Shown here in pieces: positions 1 through 12,163 of a stretch of 64,000 nt of DNA; the first letter of the stretch is position 1, and the number at the start of each line of letters is the position of its first letter. Origin of the DNA: Solanum dulcamara (taxonomy: Eukaryota > Streptophyta > Magnoliopsida > Solanales > Solanaceae); NCBI RefSeq assembly GCF_947179165.1, contig NC_077248.1:51477232-51541231 (forward strand). Reading direction: 5' to 3'. The position numbers and the translations under genes are program-made. Under the pieces are notes generated by a model. That model had not been told where the DNA came from. It made no database searches and saw nothing but the letters and a program-made list of their open reading frames with translations.

Positions 1-830
1 AACCCAATAAAACTCTAAATATCAGTAACCAAAGTAGGCCTAACCCAATTACGAACCATTAAAACCTAAGCCGTATCAATCATTATATCATAGTTGGTCA
101 CCATATAACCCAAGAATACCACAGACTCGAACCAAAACTCACATTCAGAGAATTTTGCATACAACTTCTCCTCTCTCAATCTTTGAACTACAGCCCTCAG
201 ATGACTAACATGATTAGCCTCATTCTTGTAATAAAATAAGATATCATCGATAAACACAATCACAAATGAGTCCAAGTAAGGCCAAAATACCCAGTTCATA
301 AACTTCATAAAAGCAGCCAGGGTATTAGTCAATCCAAAGGACATAATCACAAACTCATAATGCCTATAATGGGTCCTGAATGCAGTCTTTAGGACATCAG
401 ATTCCCAAACTCTTAATTGATGATAACCCGACCTTAAATCAATCTTAGAGAACACCGATGCACCCTAAAGGTGATCAAATAAGTAATCAATATGAGGAAG
501 AGGATACTGGTTCTTGATGGTGACTTTGTTCAATAGTTGACACTCAATACGCATCCTCATTGTACCATTCTTTTTTTCACAAATAAGACCAGTACACCCC
601 ACGATGATAAACATGGTCGAACAAACCCCTTCTTCAACAAATCTTCTAATTTTTCCTTCAACTCCTTCAATTCCATCGGATCCATCCGATAAGGACATAA
701 AGAGATAGGCTTGATGCCCCACTCCACATCACTCACAAAATCGATATCACGGTTAGGAGGAATACTTGGGAAGTCTATAGGACATACGTCCATAAACTAT
801 CTCACCACTCTCGTGGTCTTTAAAGTAGAT
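1..830 (-). pseudogene. R1 reverse transcriptase (broken)
   Basis: RT domain of a gypsy polyprotein that would copy element RNA into cDNA in cytoplasmic particles. The N-terminal part (793-557) has the PYRM...LKE.LE.LL.KGFVRP block. The next piece (722-465) continues in another frame with MRM....[13 protein letters not shown] and ends in a stop at 465. The palm (455-66) has [22 protein letters not shown] and the catalytic FIDDIL, so both catalytic Asp are kept. At least one frameshift and a stop separate the pieces, so no full RT can be made. The domain is cut at the left edge. Confidence 0.9.
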
Positions 831-839
831 GACTACTTC

Positions 840-1330
840 ATGAGATCACGTATATTAGATAAATAATATAATCAACCCTTATCCAAAAACCGACGAGCAT
901 GAATATAAGATATCACCCCCTTAGGATATGAACTCGGATTACCCTTCCACACCAAGCTAAGCAAATAGAGATAAGCTAAGGTCGTAGTCTTTACATAATA
1001 ATCTAAGATAGTATGATAGGAAGATAACCACTCCATACCCAATATCATATCAAAATAAAGCATGTCTAGTAAAATCAAGTTTGCAAAAGTCTCTCTACTT
1101 GAAAATATCACCATTCACCCCCGGTATACCTGATCCACCACTAAAGACTCACCTATCAGGGTAGAAACAGTAATAGGTACAGCAAGGGACTCACATACAT
1201 AATCACTACCCAAATCAAAATAGGTCAATACATAAGAATAGTTAGACCCTAGATCAAATAATATAGAAGTAGAATAATGGCAAACCAAAACAATACCAGT
1301 AATAACTACATCAGAGGCCTCTACCTCAAA
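840..1330 (-). pseudogene. R1 aspartic protease (broken)
   Basis: Retropepsin-like protease region, which cleaves the Gag-Pol polyprotein. Around 1250 the minus strand reads FDLGSNYSYV, matching the gypsy active site (usually DxGSTxSYV) with catalytic Asp kept. The C-terminal signature FDMILGMEWLSSYHTILDYYVK (within 1114-872; gypsy form DFDxILGMDWL) follows. The two parts are not in one open frame. Position between Gag and RT is as expected. Confidence 0.8.
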
Positions 1331-1334
1331 TCTA

Positions 1335-2808
1335 CCCGATATAGCATAGCATAGATGATGGTCACCTCTAGCATGTGAACCATCACAAGCGCCACATATG
1401 GTTCCACCCTTGGCACCCTTCGTGCCACATCTAGTACACTATGAAGCACCTCGAACAATTGGAGAAGGAGTAGAACAAACAACTGGTGTCACAGGCCTTC
1501 CAGTAGAAAAAGAATATCAAAGGAAATCTTGGGTCTTATGCCCAAACTCGTAACACACATAATAGCCTCTAGGACCTAAACCTCATAGAGGATAATTGAA
1601 AGTGTCTACACATCCATCGAAGCCCAAAGAACTACTATAACCAATTTGACCTAATATAGATCCATCTTTATCATATGTGCCCTGAATAGTTGTCTGAATT
1701 GGTCTGCCCTAAAAACCATATGTGGCTTGACCCGAATACACTCTGTCTCTAGAGAAATTACTGTCAAACTAACCCTACCGATCAAACCTCTTGGCCCCAT
1801 CCTATCTTGTATGTTGAATACTCTTTATCATCTAGGCATGATTAATAATACTTTAAAAGGTACCACCAGATAGCACAAAAGAGTTTGTAGCCTCCTAAAG
1901 ATAACTGGCAAATATCTTTTCCAGCTTGCAGATCCACTCAAACTTAGTGGGAATACTCGACATGGCATAACGTGAAAACTTATGAAAGTGATCCTTGTAC
2001 TCGAATATCGATAAAGAGCCCTGCTCTAGTCTATTAAACTCATCCGTATGCTAGTCACGGAGGATATACAGAACAAACCTCTCAATGAACACCTCTGAAA
2101 ACTGCTCCCAACTCATCATATGGGAACTAACAGGCCTATGACTAACACCCGATCTCCACCACTCCTTCGCCACTCCTATAAATGGATATGAAGTGTAAGT
2201 TACTCTATGTGCATCTAGAATACCAGGGTTGAATAACATATCCTGGCACTCAGTCAAAAATTCATAGGACTTCTCTCCAGCTATACCATCAAATCTAGGA
2301 GGTGCCAATCAAACAAACCTCTCAAAGCTCTTCTGCTCAACCACTGACATGGAAGAACTTGTAGAAACTTGTAGAGATACCAATCTCGAAGGTCAAATAG
2401 AATGCACTAAAGAAGATCCTGAAGTCCTAAATCCAACACTAGGCCCTTGAACTAGAGATGTAGCACCAACTACGATAGTAAAGCCTCAAGTACCTATAAG
2501 AAAACTAGGAGTAAGAGCACCATCCAATCTAGCCAACAATCTAACTAGTACCTCCTGAAGCATTGAAGCGCTATCAGGAACCGCAGGAGGCTTGGTTAGC
2601 CTCTTCTCCTCTGCCTGCTACTCATAATCATCCTCATGCTCATATATGAGCTCAGGTGATGGCTCTCTAGCTTATTCACGAGTAGGTACCACTCCCCTCA
2701 CTCGACCTTGAGCCCTAACTCTACCATGTCCCCTACCTCACCTACAAACTGGGCTCGAATAGCAGGTGTAGCCTCACCCTCGGTGACTCTGGCTCTAGTG
2801 CTCACCAT
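1335..2808 (-). pseudogene. R1 Gag (broken)
   Basis: Capsid/nucleocapsid precursor of the particle. An ATG at 2808-2806 begins MVSTRARVTEGEATP, a plausible start ~200 bp inside the primer-binding site. The capsid core (2308-2051) shows PPRFDG, AKEWWRSG, MSWEQFSEVFIERF, typical of plant gypsy Gag. A zinc-knuckle remnant near 1510-1560 reads YVCYEFGHKTQDF, with most Cys of the CX2CX4HX4C pattern changed. Stops and frameshifts occur throughout. Confidence 0.8.
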
Positions 2809-2995
2809 TTTTGCATAAGGAATAGATTAGAGGTATACAACACTTATATGAATAACTCATACAAAAAGAATCAAAAAAATGAATTTCTCCTAACAAGTAT
2901 CGTGTAGCCCCTTGAAGATAAGTATGGACTTCTATGTACTGATCCACAAGACTTTACTAGACCTCCTGTTCTTAACTTATGGGACCGGTAACCTA

Positions 2996-3010
2996 GAACT
3001 CTAATACCAA
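2996..3010 (-). other. R1 primer-binding site (initiator Met tRNA)
   Basis: On the minus strand TTGGTATTAGAGTTC sits 2 bp inside the LTR. The expected complement to the initiator tRNA-Met 3' end is TGGTATCAGAGC; both mismatches are C to T. Confidence 0.8.
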
Positions 3011-3012
3011 TT

Positions 3013-5723
3013 TGGCATGATACAAAAATAAAGGTCATGACGGCACATATCTTGATCCCGTCCTAATGTATAAGCCAAAAAAGTAAAAACTCAGATAAGA
3101 CTCCCAAAGGAAAGTCAGGTCATAAATCAAACAAAAAGAAAGGCAACAAAGTAATTATCCTAAAACCTAGTGTCATAAGTATAAAGAGAATCTAATATAA
3201 GGTTTGAATCTGAATATACTACATAAGTCTCTAAATAATAATAAAGACTAGAAATGAAAGATATAACTAGTGGCGCTCCGAATCCCAAGGTCTCACCACT
3301 AATCTAATAATGAGAAATTCACAAGAAGATCAGTTGTCGTACGGGATACCCTTACTAGGATCTATATCAAAAGGGACACAGAAGTAGGGGTGAATACAGT
3401 CCACATGTACTTGGTAGGTTTAGCCGACTGAGTATAAGGAATTAATTAGACCTATGATATCAACTAAGAAACATTTCCACCTATATATAGAAAAGTCTTA
3501 GTCTGGCATCGGTGCGGCCAATTTATAATAAACGGCATGAGTAAAGTAAACACATACATTTCACTATCACAATTAATCAGATAAGCCAAGTATTCATAGA
3601 TATCAATGCAATGTAGTGCAATATGATGAATGTAGTGATATGGCGGTACGGTGGGATGGAGAATGTCGCACAACCTATTGTATACATACCAATCGAGCTA
3701 AGGCTTACATACAAGGACCCATAGGGGACTCGTAGTCCATATACTAAATCACAATATCGTACTCTCATAATCTTGCCACCTAACTCATGGTTAAGGATTA
3801 AAATGGTTCCAAATTTTCTTTCTCAAAAAGACTTTCCAGTTCTCAACTTCTCAAAGTCAATATTGTAATAAATGCATAACAATACATAGGGCATGGAGGT
3901 AGTATTATACTCAACATGTAAATACAAGGCTGAAGTTGTCTAAACTCAACCTAAACATGATACTCACCCTCAATCAATAGTAATGGAAGAAATTTTATTA
4001 AAATAAGTTGTCACCCTTTTTCGGATATAGTTCACTCAATTATGCTCGAAACACCCAACTCAACCCCTCAGGCGGGCATTTCAAGTCTAATGGACTTATC
4101 TCCCCTTTATCACAGATAAATCATGAATTACACATTCTCAAAGTAGATAAGATAGAAAATAAGTCCCACACACGGGCTACACAGCATAGATAACCCTCCA
4201 CACGGGCATCATAATTAATTTAACAATTCTAATCTACACTACAACTCCATCCCAAAGTCTATAATATAAGATTGACTAATTACCCCATCCCAGCCTCAGC
4301 AAGGATAGCCAAACATACCTTAATTGTCGAAATCGCACTTGAACACTTCTATCGGATGAAAAACCCTCGAATTCAAAGCCCAAAATGACAATCCATATTA
4401 AGAATGAAACATACACGTCAGAAGGAGTCCAATGACATTCATGATACAAGAATTCAAAATTGGGATAAAATGGTCTAAAAATTGATTAATTTCAGAGAAG
4501 GGTAAAACTGAAAAACAACTTTAGAATAATGTTCTATATGTAAAATAGAGCTCATAGCTAAAAAACCCATAAAATTTGACCAAGAATCGATTCAAAATCA
4601 CCACTTCGAGCTTAGGGAAAATCAAGGAATTTGGGGTTTAAAAACAAGAAATTGGAAGTTAAAATCATAAAACATTCAATGAAAATCAAGTGTTTTAGTT
4701 AGAAAATTACTTACCCAAAGTTGTCCCTCGAACATCCTTCTCAAAAATCACCCCACCAAGCTCAAGAACTCCAAAAATGGTGACAATGGTGTTTCTCCCG
4801 ATATTTCACTATTCAGGAAGACATTTTTGCATCGCGATCATAAGCCCTAACTCTCGCAATCGCGACGCATTGGGAAGTTATATATCGTGATCGTGTACAC
4901 CCTATTGCGATCGTGAATGATACTAAAACAAGGAACTCATCGCGATTACAGAGCCTCCCTCGCAATTGCAAAGCACAATGAATCAACATATCATGATTGC
5001 GTGACATTAGGTCCCGATCGTGAAGAGTAATTCAGGCTGCACCAAAAGACAAAAATAACAACCGAGACACAACTCAAAAATGACTCTAACTGGACCCTCA
5101 GGATTCGTTCAAAATTCCATATACATAAACCATATATGTACCCCTACTAAATTTGATATTCTAGACCCAATGAAACCATCAAAATCAAAATTTGAGATCT
5201 CTTTGACCCAAAACTCGATAAGTTGCAACTAAACTAACTTCGAACTTAAAAAAGACCAAAACAAGCTCGTGACCTCCAAAAATTACAACGAAGCTACTCC
5301 TACGACTAAAATCATCCACTAAAACAATTAGAATCATTAGAAATCCAATTTGAGACTCCGAACTAGAATTGTTGATCAAAGTCAAACTTAACTCATTTAA
5401 AACCAAACTTTCCAACTTAGGACCTCAATTTCACAAAACAACTCCGAATTCAAAAATGAAGATAATTTTAGACTAATTTCCACATTCTAGAGCTAATGGA
5501 ACTGATGGAATGTTGTTCTGAGACCCGTAGCTTCAGTTGGTATAAAAACCTACTTTTGAGCAACTTAAACCTTTAAAACTCAAAAACTCGTACAATTCAC
5601 AACTTTTGAGAGTTTACCAAAACCAACTACACAAGCTGGTCAATTAACACCTAAGGAAACTAACAAGATGGGTAAAATAGTTTTTCTCAAGAATTTTCGA
5701 AAATGACCCTTAAGGTCATTACA
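3013..5723 (-). repeat. R1 5' LTR (2.7 kb)
   Basis: Bounded by TGGCAT at 3013 next to the primer-binding site and ...GGTCATTACA at 5723 followed by a 5-bp candidate target duplication. The outer 20 bp (AAxGGTCATTACA) match the outer ends of R2, R4 and R5 LTRs, so these form one LTR superfamily. A GGGTAAGT splice-donor-like site lies on the minus strand at 4716-4709. Confidence 0.8.
4829..5030 (-). repeat. CGCGATCG word array in R1 LTR
   Basis: About eight copies of CGCGATCG or one-step variants (CGCAATCGCG, CGTGATCG, TGCGATCG, CGATCGTG) at irregular 15-30 bp spacing. The word is self-complementary. It lies ~700-900 bp from the U3 end of the LTR. Confidence 0.75.
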
Positions 5724-5728
5724 GAAGA

Positions 5729-6889
5729 TAATTTTCAAAGCATTAGGAATCCATTCGAGAAAACCATTTCAAAAACAAAGTTCAAAACAGTCCATAATCA
5801 CCGTTTTAAGAAATTTGAAGTTCTTGAGGAAATTCCAAAAAAATAGAGTAACAGTTAAGAGTGCTTGAGGAAATTCCCAAAATTTGGAGTACAAAATCCT
5901 TAATTCGAAGTTAAAATCATGATGTAAACAATGGGTAATGTATATTTTAGGTTAAGAACACTTACTCAATCAAATAGCCTCAAAAAATTACTTTAAAAAT
6001 TGCCTAATTATGTTCCCAAGATATAAAAATGGAGAAATACACCAAAACCCCGTCTAAACCCTTCTCTAATGTCAAAAAGCGACATAGTGGTCGCTTTTGC
6101 GACATCAGAGTCGGTAAAGAGAAGAAAAAAAAAATCCTCCCGTTCAATTTTTTGAAGGGTCTCTACTAAAGAGGAGATATCTAAAGCGACATCCCATTCT
6201 CAAAAGCGAAGATACCAGATATCAACAACAAAAACTTTCACAAAAATCACTAAATCTCCTAATGGACCCTCGAAATTCGTTTGGAATCCCTTACAAACAA
6301 ACCATATATGCTACCATACTAGTTTCAGACTTAATGGAACCATTGCAATTCGAATTCACGATTTCTGTGACCGAAAATCCAAAAAGTCCCAACCAAACTA
6401 ACTATATTCCTCAAAAGACCAAAACGCCCTCGGAGCTTCTAAAAAATACATAGGAACTGTCCCTAGACCTAAAATCATTCGCCAAATCCAATAGAGTTTT
6501 TGGAATTCAATTTTGAGAATCCAAACTCTGAATATTGATCAAAGTTAATATTAATCTCAAAAACTCAATCATTCCCAACTTAAGATCTCAAATCCTCGAT
6601 ATAACCCGGAATTTCATTCTATCAATTCTCCTAAACCAAATTTCATATTCCAGAGCTGATAGAATTGATGGAATTTCATTTCGAGGCTCGAGTATCCGAA
6701 TGACATCGAATACCACTAATTGAAAAAGTAAGTCTTAAAAACTCAAACATTTCCAAAAACCTTTACATTTCATAGAATTTCATAAAACCAACTTTGAATA
6801 TTAATCAAACATGACTTGGGAAAACTAACGAGAGGGGTAAAATAGTTATTTTATAAAATTTACCAAATATTAATTTCAGGGTCATCACA
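5729..6889 (-). repeat. R2: LTR fragment (U3-side ~1.16 kb), split by R1
   Basis: Similar to the corresponding part of R1, R4 and R5 LTRs (e.g. the GAGTAAGT donor-like site at 5967-5960 and the outer end ...GGGTCATCACA at 6889). The inner part is missing because R1 is inserted at 5723/5724; the remainder should lie left of the window. A self-complementary word array (AAAGCGACA / TGTCGCTTT forms) occupies about 6075-6215. The right end abuts R3 integrase sequence, so R2 inserted into R3; ATTTT (6890-6894) is the candidate target duplication. Confidence 0.75.
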
Positions 6890-7545
6890 ATTTTCCATTG
6901 ATTGAGTTTACATATAATAATCACTACCATTTTATCATTCAGATGACTCCATTTAAGGCCTTGTATGGTAGGAAGTGAAGGTATCCTATTGGTTGGTTTG
7001 AAATGGGTGAATTTTCCATTATAGGTCCTGAGTTGGTGGGCAAGGCTATAGAGAAGGTTAGACTCATTAGAGAAAGATTGAAGACTGCCCAAAGTCAAAT
7101 TAAGTCCTATTTGAATGCAAGAAGAAGGGAACTTGAATTTGAAGTTAATGATTGGGTTTACTTAAAAATATCATCCATGAAGGGTATGATGTAGTTTGGA
7201 AAAAAAAGGAAGCTTAGTCACTGGTATGTAGGCCCATACCAAATTTTAAGGCAGTTTGGCAAGGTGGCATAGAAGATGGAGTTTCCTTCGTAGTTGGCAC
7301 CAGTACACCCAGTGTTCCATGTCTCATTGTTGAAGAAGTGTGTTTATGATCCTAGCTCAATTTTGCCTTTAGAGAGCATTGGAATAAAGGATAGTTTATC
7401 CTATGAGGAAGTTCCGATTGAGATTCTAGACCAGAAAATTTAGAGGTTGAAAAATAAGGAAGTTGCATCCGTTAAAGTGTTATAGAGGAACCAAGAGGTT
7501 GAAGATTCTACATGAGAGGACAAAGCCGATATGACATCACGATAT
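6890..7545 (+). pseudogene. R3 integrase C-terminus and chromodomain (broken)
   Basis: 3' end of a plus-strand gypsy pol, starting abruptly in the integrase at LIEFTYNN...IQMTPF (integrase signature [21 protein letters not shown]). It continues through EKVRLIRERLKTAQSQ, VYLKISSMKGMM, KLSHWYVGPYQILR and HPVFHVSLLKK to a chromodomain-like end (SLSYEEVPIEILD...ASVKVL.RNQEVE). Integrase inserts cDNA; the chromodomain would direct it to heterochromatin. Several in-frame stops (at GRK*R, MM*F, A*KM and others). The 5' part lies beyond R1/R2, off-window. Confidence 0.85.
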
Positions 7546-7807
7546 TCTTAATTTTTTCCTTCCATTCCAAGTTGAGGTATTAAGTTCCTTCATGATTCAC
7601 TTTCATAAATTCCTAAGTTTTAGCTTCTCCATTTCATTCATATGCATGCATGTTCATGAAATTGATATTAAGTCATGTTTTAACTTGGAATTGAATATTC
7701 CATGATTTTATGCATTTTAGTGTATCATTGCATTCATGATGGGTTGATAGTCTCTTTCTATACTTTATTCATCCTAATTTGAGTCCCATTTGAGGAAGCA
7801 TGTTCCC

Positions 7808-7820
7808 AAGGGAGAGATAT
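7808..7820 (+). other. R3 polypurine tract
   Basis: AAGGGAGAGATAT directly before the 3' LTR start TGCAATGCC. This primes plus-strand DNA synthesis in LTR retrotransposons. The trailing ATAT also occurs at the R8 tract. Confidence 0.7.
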
Positions 7821-9768
7821 TGCAATGCCTGAGAGAAATTTTCCAAGTTTGGATCAAATTCAAAGAATTCTGCCAGCTGAGGCTTGCCAAAATTGCTTGG
7901 CAACTCGCCCACAAGAACTTGCCAAAATTTTCTGAAAAATTCACTTGGAGAAACAATGACTTTTGGTTAGAAGAACATGGGATTGGCGACACACCAAAGG
8001 TTCTATGAGCTCACTAACCTCGCCAAAAGGTTTAGAGAAAATTGCTTTGAAAAAAGGAAAGTTTTTCAAGGAAACAAAAAGCTCAAAGCCTCACCGAATA
8101 GGTTCGGCGAACAGAGTTACCTTGCTAAAGAGATCAAAGAAACTGGTAGGAATTGGGAGAGTTTGGGTGAGGGAATAACCACTTCGGTGACTCACTGACA
8201 GAATCGGCGAGCTAGGACAAACTTGCCAAATGATTCAGAGATTTTTCCATCAGAACTCAAGGCAACTTGGCGAGTAAGCCAGGGGATCAGCGACTCGCAG
8301 ATTAGGATGGTGAGCTCAACCAATCTCGTCAAATAGACTGCGTTAGTCATTTAATGAGGGTAATTTTATCCTTTCTGACTTTTTTAATTCCTAAGCTACA
8401 ATATTTTGGACCTATTTCTAAGACTATAACTACTCAAACCCTTTTAAATCCCCTCATTCCCTCTTAAATCATTATATTCAATAATTCACTCTCTAAATAT
8501 ATTCTCCTAAAGATCAATTTTCAAGACAAGGCTAGGGCTACAAGGTTCAAGTCTCCACCTTTAGATTTTAAAGTTGATTTTATTAAGGTATGTGGAAATT
8601 CATCGATGGATCATTTCCATACATGGACTCCCAAAGGTTTTCTTCTTTTTCCATCAATTTCAATTCAATGATTCTAGGGTTTTGATCAAGTTGTATTGGA
8701 TCAATTTGATTATGATTTATTTTAATATTAATGAATTAATCATACATGATTTAAGTTTAATTGTATGTTTTTAATTGAGTATTCATGGACTCATGCATTA
8801 TGCTATTTTTAAGTATGAATTTATGGAAATTTAATCATGAATTTAATGAAGAATTTTTGAATAATTCTTGAATGATTTATGAAAGTAATGAATGATGTTT
8901 TCAAGGATGTTTCAAGTATAAATAGTTGTGAAAGGATTTCTCACACATTCATGTAAGGGTAAAAGGTTTTATCACCTAGTCATGGATTCATAAAGATGAA
9001 AGATTTTCTCATACTTGTATGAATGAAAATGTTAATGAGCAACTCTTATGGCTATTTTATGATGTAGATTGGTACTTATTATTGCCTCTTCTAATATTAT
9101 TAATGACTATGATTTACAAATTCCATTGGGATAATGACGCTCCGAAAGGAATTTGAGGTGAGGTGAGGCTCGATCAAAAATCTCAAGTAGCAACCTAAAG
9201 GAGCTTTAGTAGCAACCTCTAGTTCCAAACTATGTGCCCCCATAGGCTTTCCTTAATGGCCTACCTAGTGGATCCACATATAGCTCACGATGTTAATGAT
9301 GTTACTCAAAGAATCTACCTTGGCAAGTAGCCCCTCTCTTCTCGATGTGGGGGTTACATCAAATTCCATATTATAGCTCGCATGATCTTAACTGTCGGTT
9401 AAAGTTTATATTCCATAAATGAAATATATTTTCTTATGAGTCTTTATGATGATTTCAAATGATACATTGACCATATATTATTTCTTATGATTCTGAATCT
9501 CATGCTTTTAAATGATTATTGGTCTTGCATTACATCTTTTATGCTCATCATACTATCATGTCTACTTTATGCATATTTCTCACATATTTAGTACATTCCA
9601 TATACTAACGCATACTTTTTCCATATTGTATCCTAATATAGGGCTCGGCGATCATCACGCTCATCCTGCTCGTGGCTAGAGTTGGTCTATCTCTATCATT
9701 ACTTGATTAGTGAGTCATCATGTTTTGAGGGCATATATCATGCCTAGGACCTAGCTTGGATCGTGACA
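7821..9768 (+). repeat. R3 3' LTR (1.95 kb)
   Basis: Starts TGCAATGCC after the polypurine tract and ends GGATCGTGACA at 9768, followed by TATTC (9769-9773), the candidate target duplication whose partner is off-window. The U3-side module (about 7870-8340) repeats TTGGCGA / TCGCCAA words on both strands. An AAGGTATGT donor-like site is at 8585-8593. Open frames across this stretch (for example 7790-8198) are judged non-genic. Confidence 0.8.
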
Positions 9769-10150
9769 TATTCACCCTATTTAATTTTGATGCTTGCTTA
9801 CATAAAATTCGACCACACAACAAAATGAAATTACTTGGGATTGGTCCATTATGGAGTTGCGTGGACATTTGGTTAAATATAGACCAAGATTTTTGAGTTG
9901 ATTCCAATGTGTTATTATTGGCTGAAGAATTATGACAGTATGAGGTAGTGACTTCACTTATCACCCATACAATTTCAGCCGGTGAAGATATTATGACTCT
10001 CGAGTGTTTATCTTACCTTTTCAAACGACCCTCTTTGTCGTTGGTACCGGTTGATTTTAGGGATCTGACAATGCTTGACAAATTGAAAAATAACTTACAT
10101 ATAAAGAATTGGTCTGATACTGGAAGTATGTATTCAGTTCATAGCAAGGA
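9769..10150. other. Unassigned ~380 bp between R3 LTR and LINE
   Basis: No recognised protein motif, terminal repeat or RNA. It may include the 5' part of the LINE fragment or older target DNA. An open frame on the plus strand (9948-10322) runs from here into the LINE RT, but only its last ~55 residues look like LINE. Confidence 0.5.
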
Positions 10151-11170
10151 TGAGAAAGTTATCACTAATGTAACTAGCCTAATAGCAAATGAGGAAAAAT
10201 CTAACATCTTCTTGCCTGGTATTGTACACACTGTCAAAGCTGAGATACTGGACATTGTAGGTTTCTCAATTGATTTCCTACCTATAAGATACATGAAATT
10301 ACCATTATCTTCAAAGAAATGAGGGGAAATGGATTGTCATCAGTTGATTGAAAAGATCACATATAGGATCATTGTTGCTTTAGGAATATTTCTTATGCTG
10401 GGAGGCTACAAATCATTAATGTTATCTTATTTTCCATTTATAATTTTGGGGTGCTTTATTCATATTGCCCAAAAGTGTTCTAAAGGAAGTTGACAAGAAG
10501 TGTAGAGATTATCTTTGGGGAAAAATTGTTGAACATAAGAAGATATCTTTAGTGGCCTAAAAAAGGGTATGTACACCCAAGAAATATGGAGGGCTCAACA
10601 TTAAAGAATGTAGGAAATGGAATGAGGCATCTGTTAAAAAATTATTGTTGCAATTATTCAGTTTTAAGACATATTATGGGTGAAATGGGTGCATGAACCG
10701 TATATAAGCAGGGGAGCATTTGGGAACATACACCCCCTGCTGATTGTAGTTGGTATTGGAGGAAGCTTGATGGACTCAAGACGGAACTGCGACATTGGTA
10801 CCACAATGGTAAGTACATACTCACACAATCTGGTACATATTCAATTACACGGAGCTACAATGCTATACTTGGGCCACAGGGAAGAATGAAAGAAGCTGAT
10901 CTCAGTTGGTCAAGAGTAATGTAGCCTAAACATAGATTTATTGCCTTCTTGGCTAACAAAAATAAACTAATAACCAAGGACAGAATAATAAGGTTGAACA
11001 CTCTTAAACAATTTGATATGTGGTATATATACCAGGGATCAACCAGAGACCCCAACATCTTTGTTTGTCAAGGTCACACTCAAGTCTTTCAAGCAAAAAT
11101 AAGTAATGATGACAACGGATGTGCTTACCAATATTATGTCAAATTCATTGCACTGACTTGTCTTTATGGT
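10150..11170 (+). pseudogene. L1-type LINE fragment: RT C-terminus and zf-RVT-like domain
   Basis: Non-LTR retrotransposon remnant. Around 10180-10320 the frame reads NEEKSNIFLPG...ILDIVGFSIDFLPIRYMKLPLSSKK, the plant L1 RT block (IL...GF..G.LP.RYLG.PLSSKK). It continues, with frame changes, to KEVDKKCRDYLWG, TPKKYGGLNIKECRKWNEASVKKLL and WYWRKLDGLKTELRHWY. From 10890 it has SWSRVMWPKHRFIAFLA, then DRIIRLN, typical of the zinc-binding RVT-associated region. The endonuclease and RT fingers are absent. Stops (e.g. VA*KR near 10560) show it is dead. 5'-truncation is usual for LINEs. Confidence 0.8.
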
Positions 11171-11174
11171 TAAA

Positions 11175-11880
11175 CTTTTTGTTGGACAGAACAGAGAGGT
11201 ATCCGACACAATTACACAGCAAAGAAACTAAAGTACAGCATGAAGGTAAGGAGTTTAATGATAACATTTACACAGTGGCGTTCAAACCATAATACGTCCA
11301 ACATTACTTATTAGAAATTTATTTTGTTGTTTGCAACTTTAAGATATATTTATACCTATGTCCATGCAAGGTGGACAATACATGTTGAATTGGTGATGTT
11401 AGCTTCAGTTGCTATTGTAGATTTTGTTATTCAAGCAATGATTATTAATTCTATCTTAGGTGGTGGACAATGTAGTTCTGGTAAGACTGAAAATACTATA
11501 ATGCTTAAGCACTATCTTGTTTATTTTGGTGGCCTTAAAAGCATTGAAGAGTGGCTGGAGCAACGTCAAATTTTGAGTTTGTCAAAAAAAACATAACAAC
11601 CACAAGGCAATGCATGCAGAAAAATGACATGTTTATCTATTAGCAAGCCCCAAACTAAACTCTAAACACAGTAAAATAAATTTAAATAAGATAATAATAT
11701 TAGAATAGTTAATTGGTTCCCTAAATTAGAGATAAGTGAGGATGACTTCTTTAAAGACTTCTAGGTGTTTACCTATTGATCTTGGAAAAATACGTCTTTA
11801 TGTTGAAGGATTGGAAAAAGTAAAGAGAACTTCAAAAAATATGTTTTCATGTTGACATATTCATTAACTATAAATGTGTG
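11175..11880. other. Unassigned ~700 bp after the LINE
   Basis: May hold the LINE 3' region and the start of the transposase gene. A 90-residue plus-strand frame (11324-11596) has a Val/Ile-rich hydrophobic stretch and a Lys/Glu-containing end, but I recognise no family. No poly(A)-type tail or flanking duplication was found. Confidence 0.4.
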
Positions 11881-11882
11881 GT

Positions 11883-12105
11883 GGCTATGCAACAAGGTGA
11901 ACAAGATGAATCAGTAGGGAAATCAAGTGATACTCCTAAGCATAAGGTAATTTAAATTCATGTTATTCTCGTTGTTATTAATGTTATGATGTTTATATTT
12001 TCTTTGTAGAAACGATGCGACATAAACAAGGCCAGTCGAACTAAGCTTAAATCTAATCGTTTCATGGGATCAAAAGTGTTTGTAGCGGTTCGTCCTGAAA
12101 TTGAA
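11883..12105 (+). pseudogene. En/Spm-type (Transposase_24-like) gene, upstream exons
   Basis: Two exon-like stretches in one open frame around a 63-bp intron: AAG|GTAATT at 11947 and TTTGTAG| at 12009. The joined frame gives DESVGKSSDTPKHK then KRCDINKASRTKLKSNRF and MGSKVFVAVRPEIE. NKASR.K....H..GSK.F resembles the conserved block of plant Ptta/En/Spm accessory transposases (Transposase_24), which I recall from the family. The frame ends where non-coding sequence and the Helitron end begin. The matching downstream part is at 22942-23705. The start of the gene is not found. Confidence 0.55.
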
Positions 12106-12138
12106 GTTATACCATTTTTATTCTTTTTACTAATAAAA

Positions 12139-12163
12139 CTAGTATATGTACCGCGTTGCGCGG
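12139..12163 (-). other. Helitron 3' terminus: hairpin and CTAG
   Basis: Minus strand reads CCGCGCAACGCGG (5-bp stem, CAA loop; 12163-12151), TACATATA, CTAG, then T. Spacing and sequence match plant Helitron 3' ends. Confidence 0.6.

Larger units (their letters stand above)
1..5723 (-). mobile_element. R1: Ty3/gypsy retrotransposon, 5' LTR plus gag-RT, 3' part beyond left edge
   Basis: Minus-strand element read right to left: 5' LTR (5723-3013), primer-binding site (3010-2996), Gag (from 2808), aspartic protease, reverse transcriptase; RNase H, integrase and 3' LTR lie beyond the window. The order Gag-PR-RT and the Met-tRNA primer site define Ty3/gypsy. The outer LTR end reads ...CATTACA at 5723 and is followed by GAAGA (5724-5728), the presumed target duplication, whose partner is off-window. 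It lies inside the LTR of R2. Clade (Tekay/Del chromovirus) is inferred from LTR length and likeness to the chromodomain elements elsewhere in the window. Confidence 0.9.

Noticed and set aside
9707..10322. Host gene upstream of the LINE
   Set aside because: The plus-strand frame ends in clear LINE RT sequence and the minus-strand frame is its shadow; no independent evidence for a gene.
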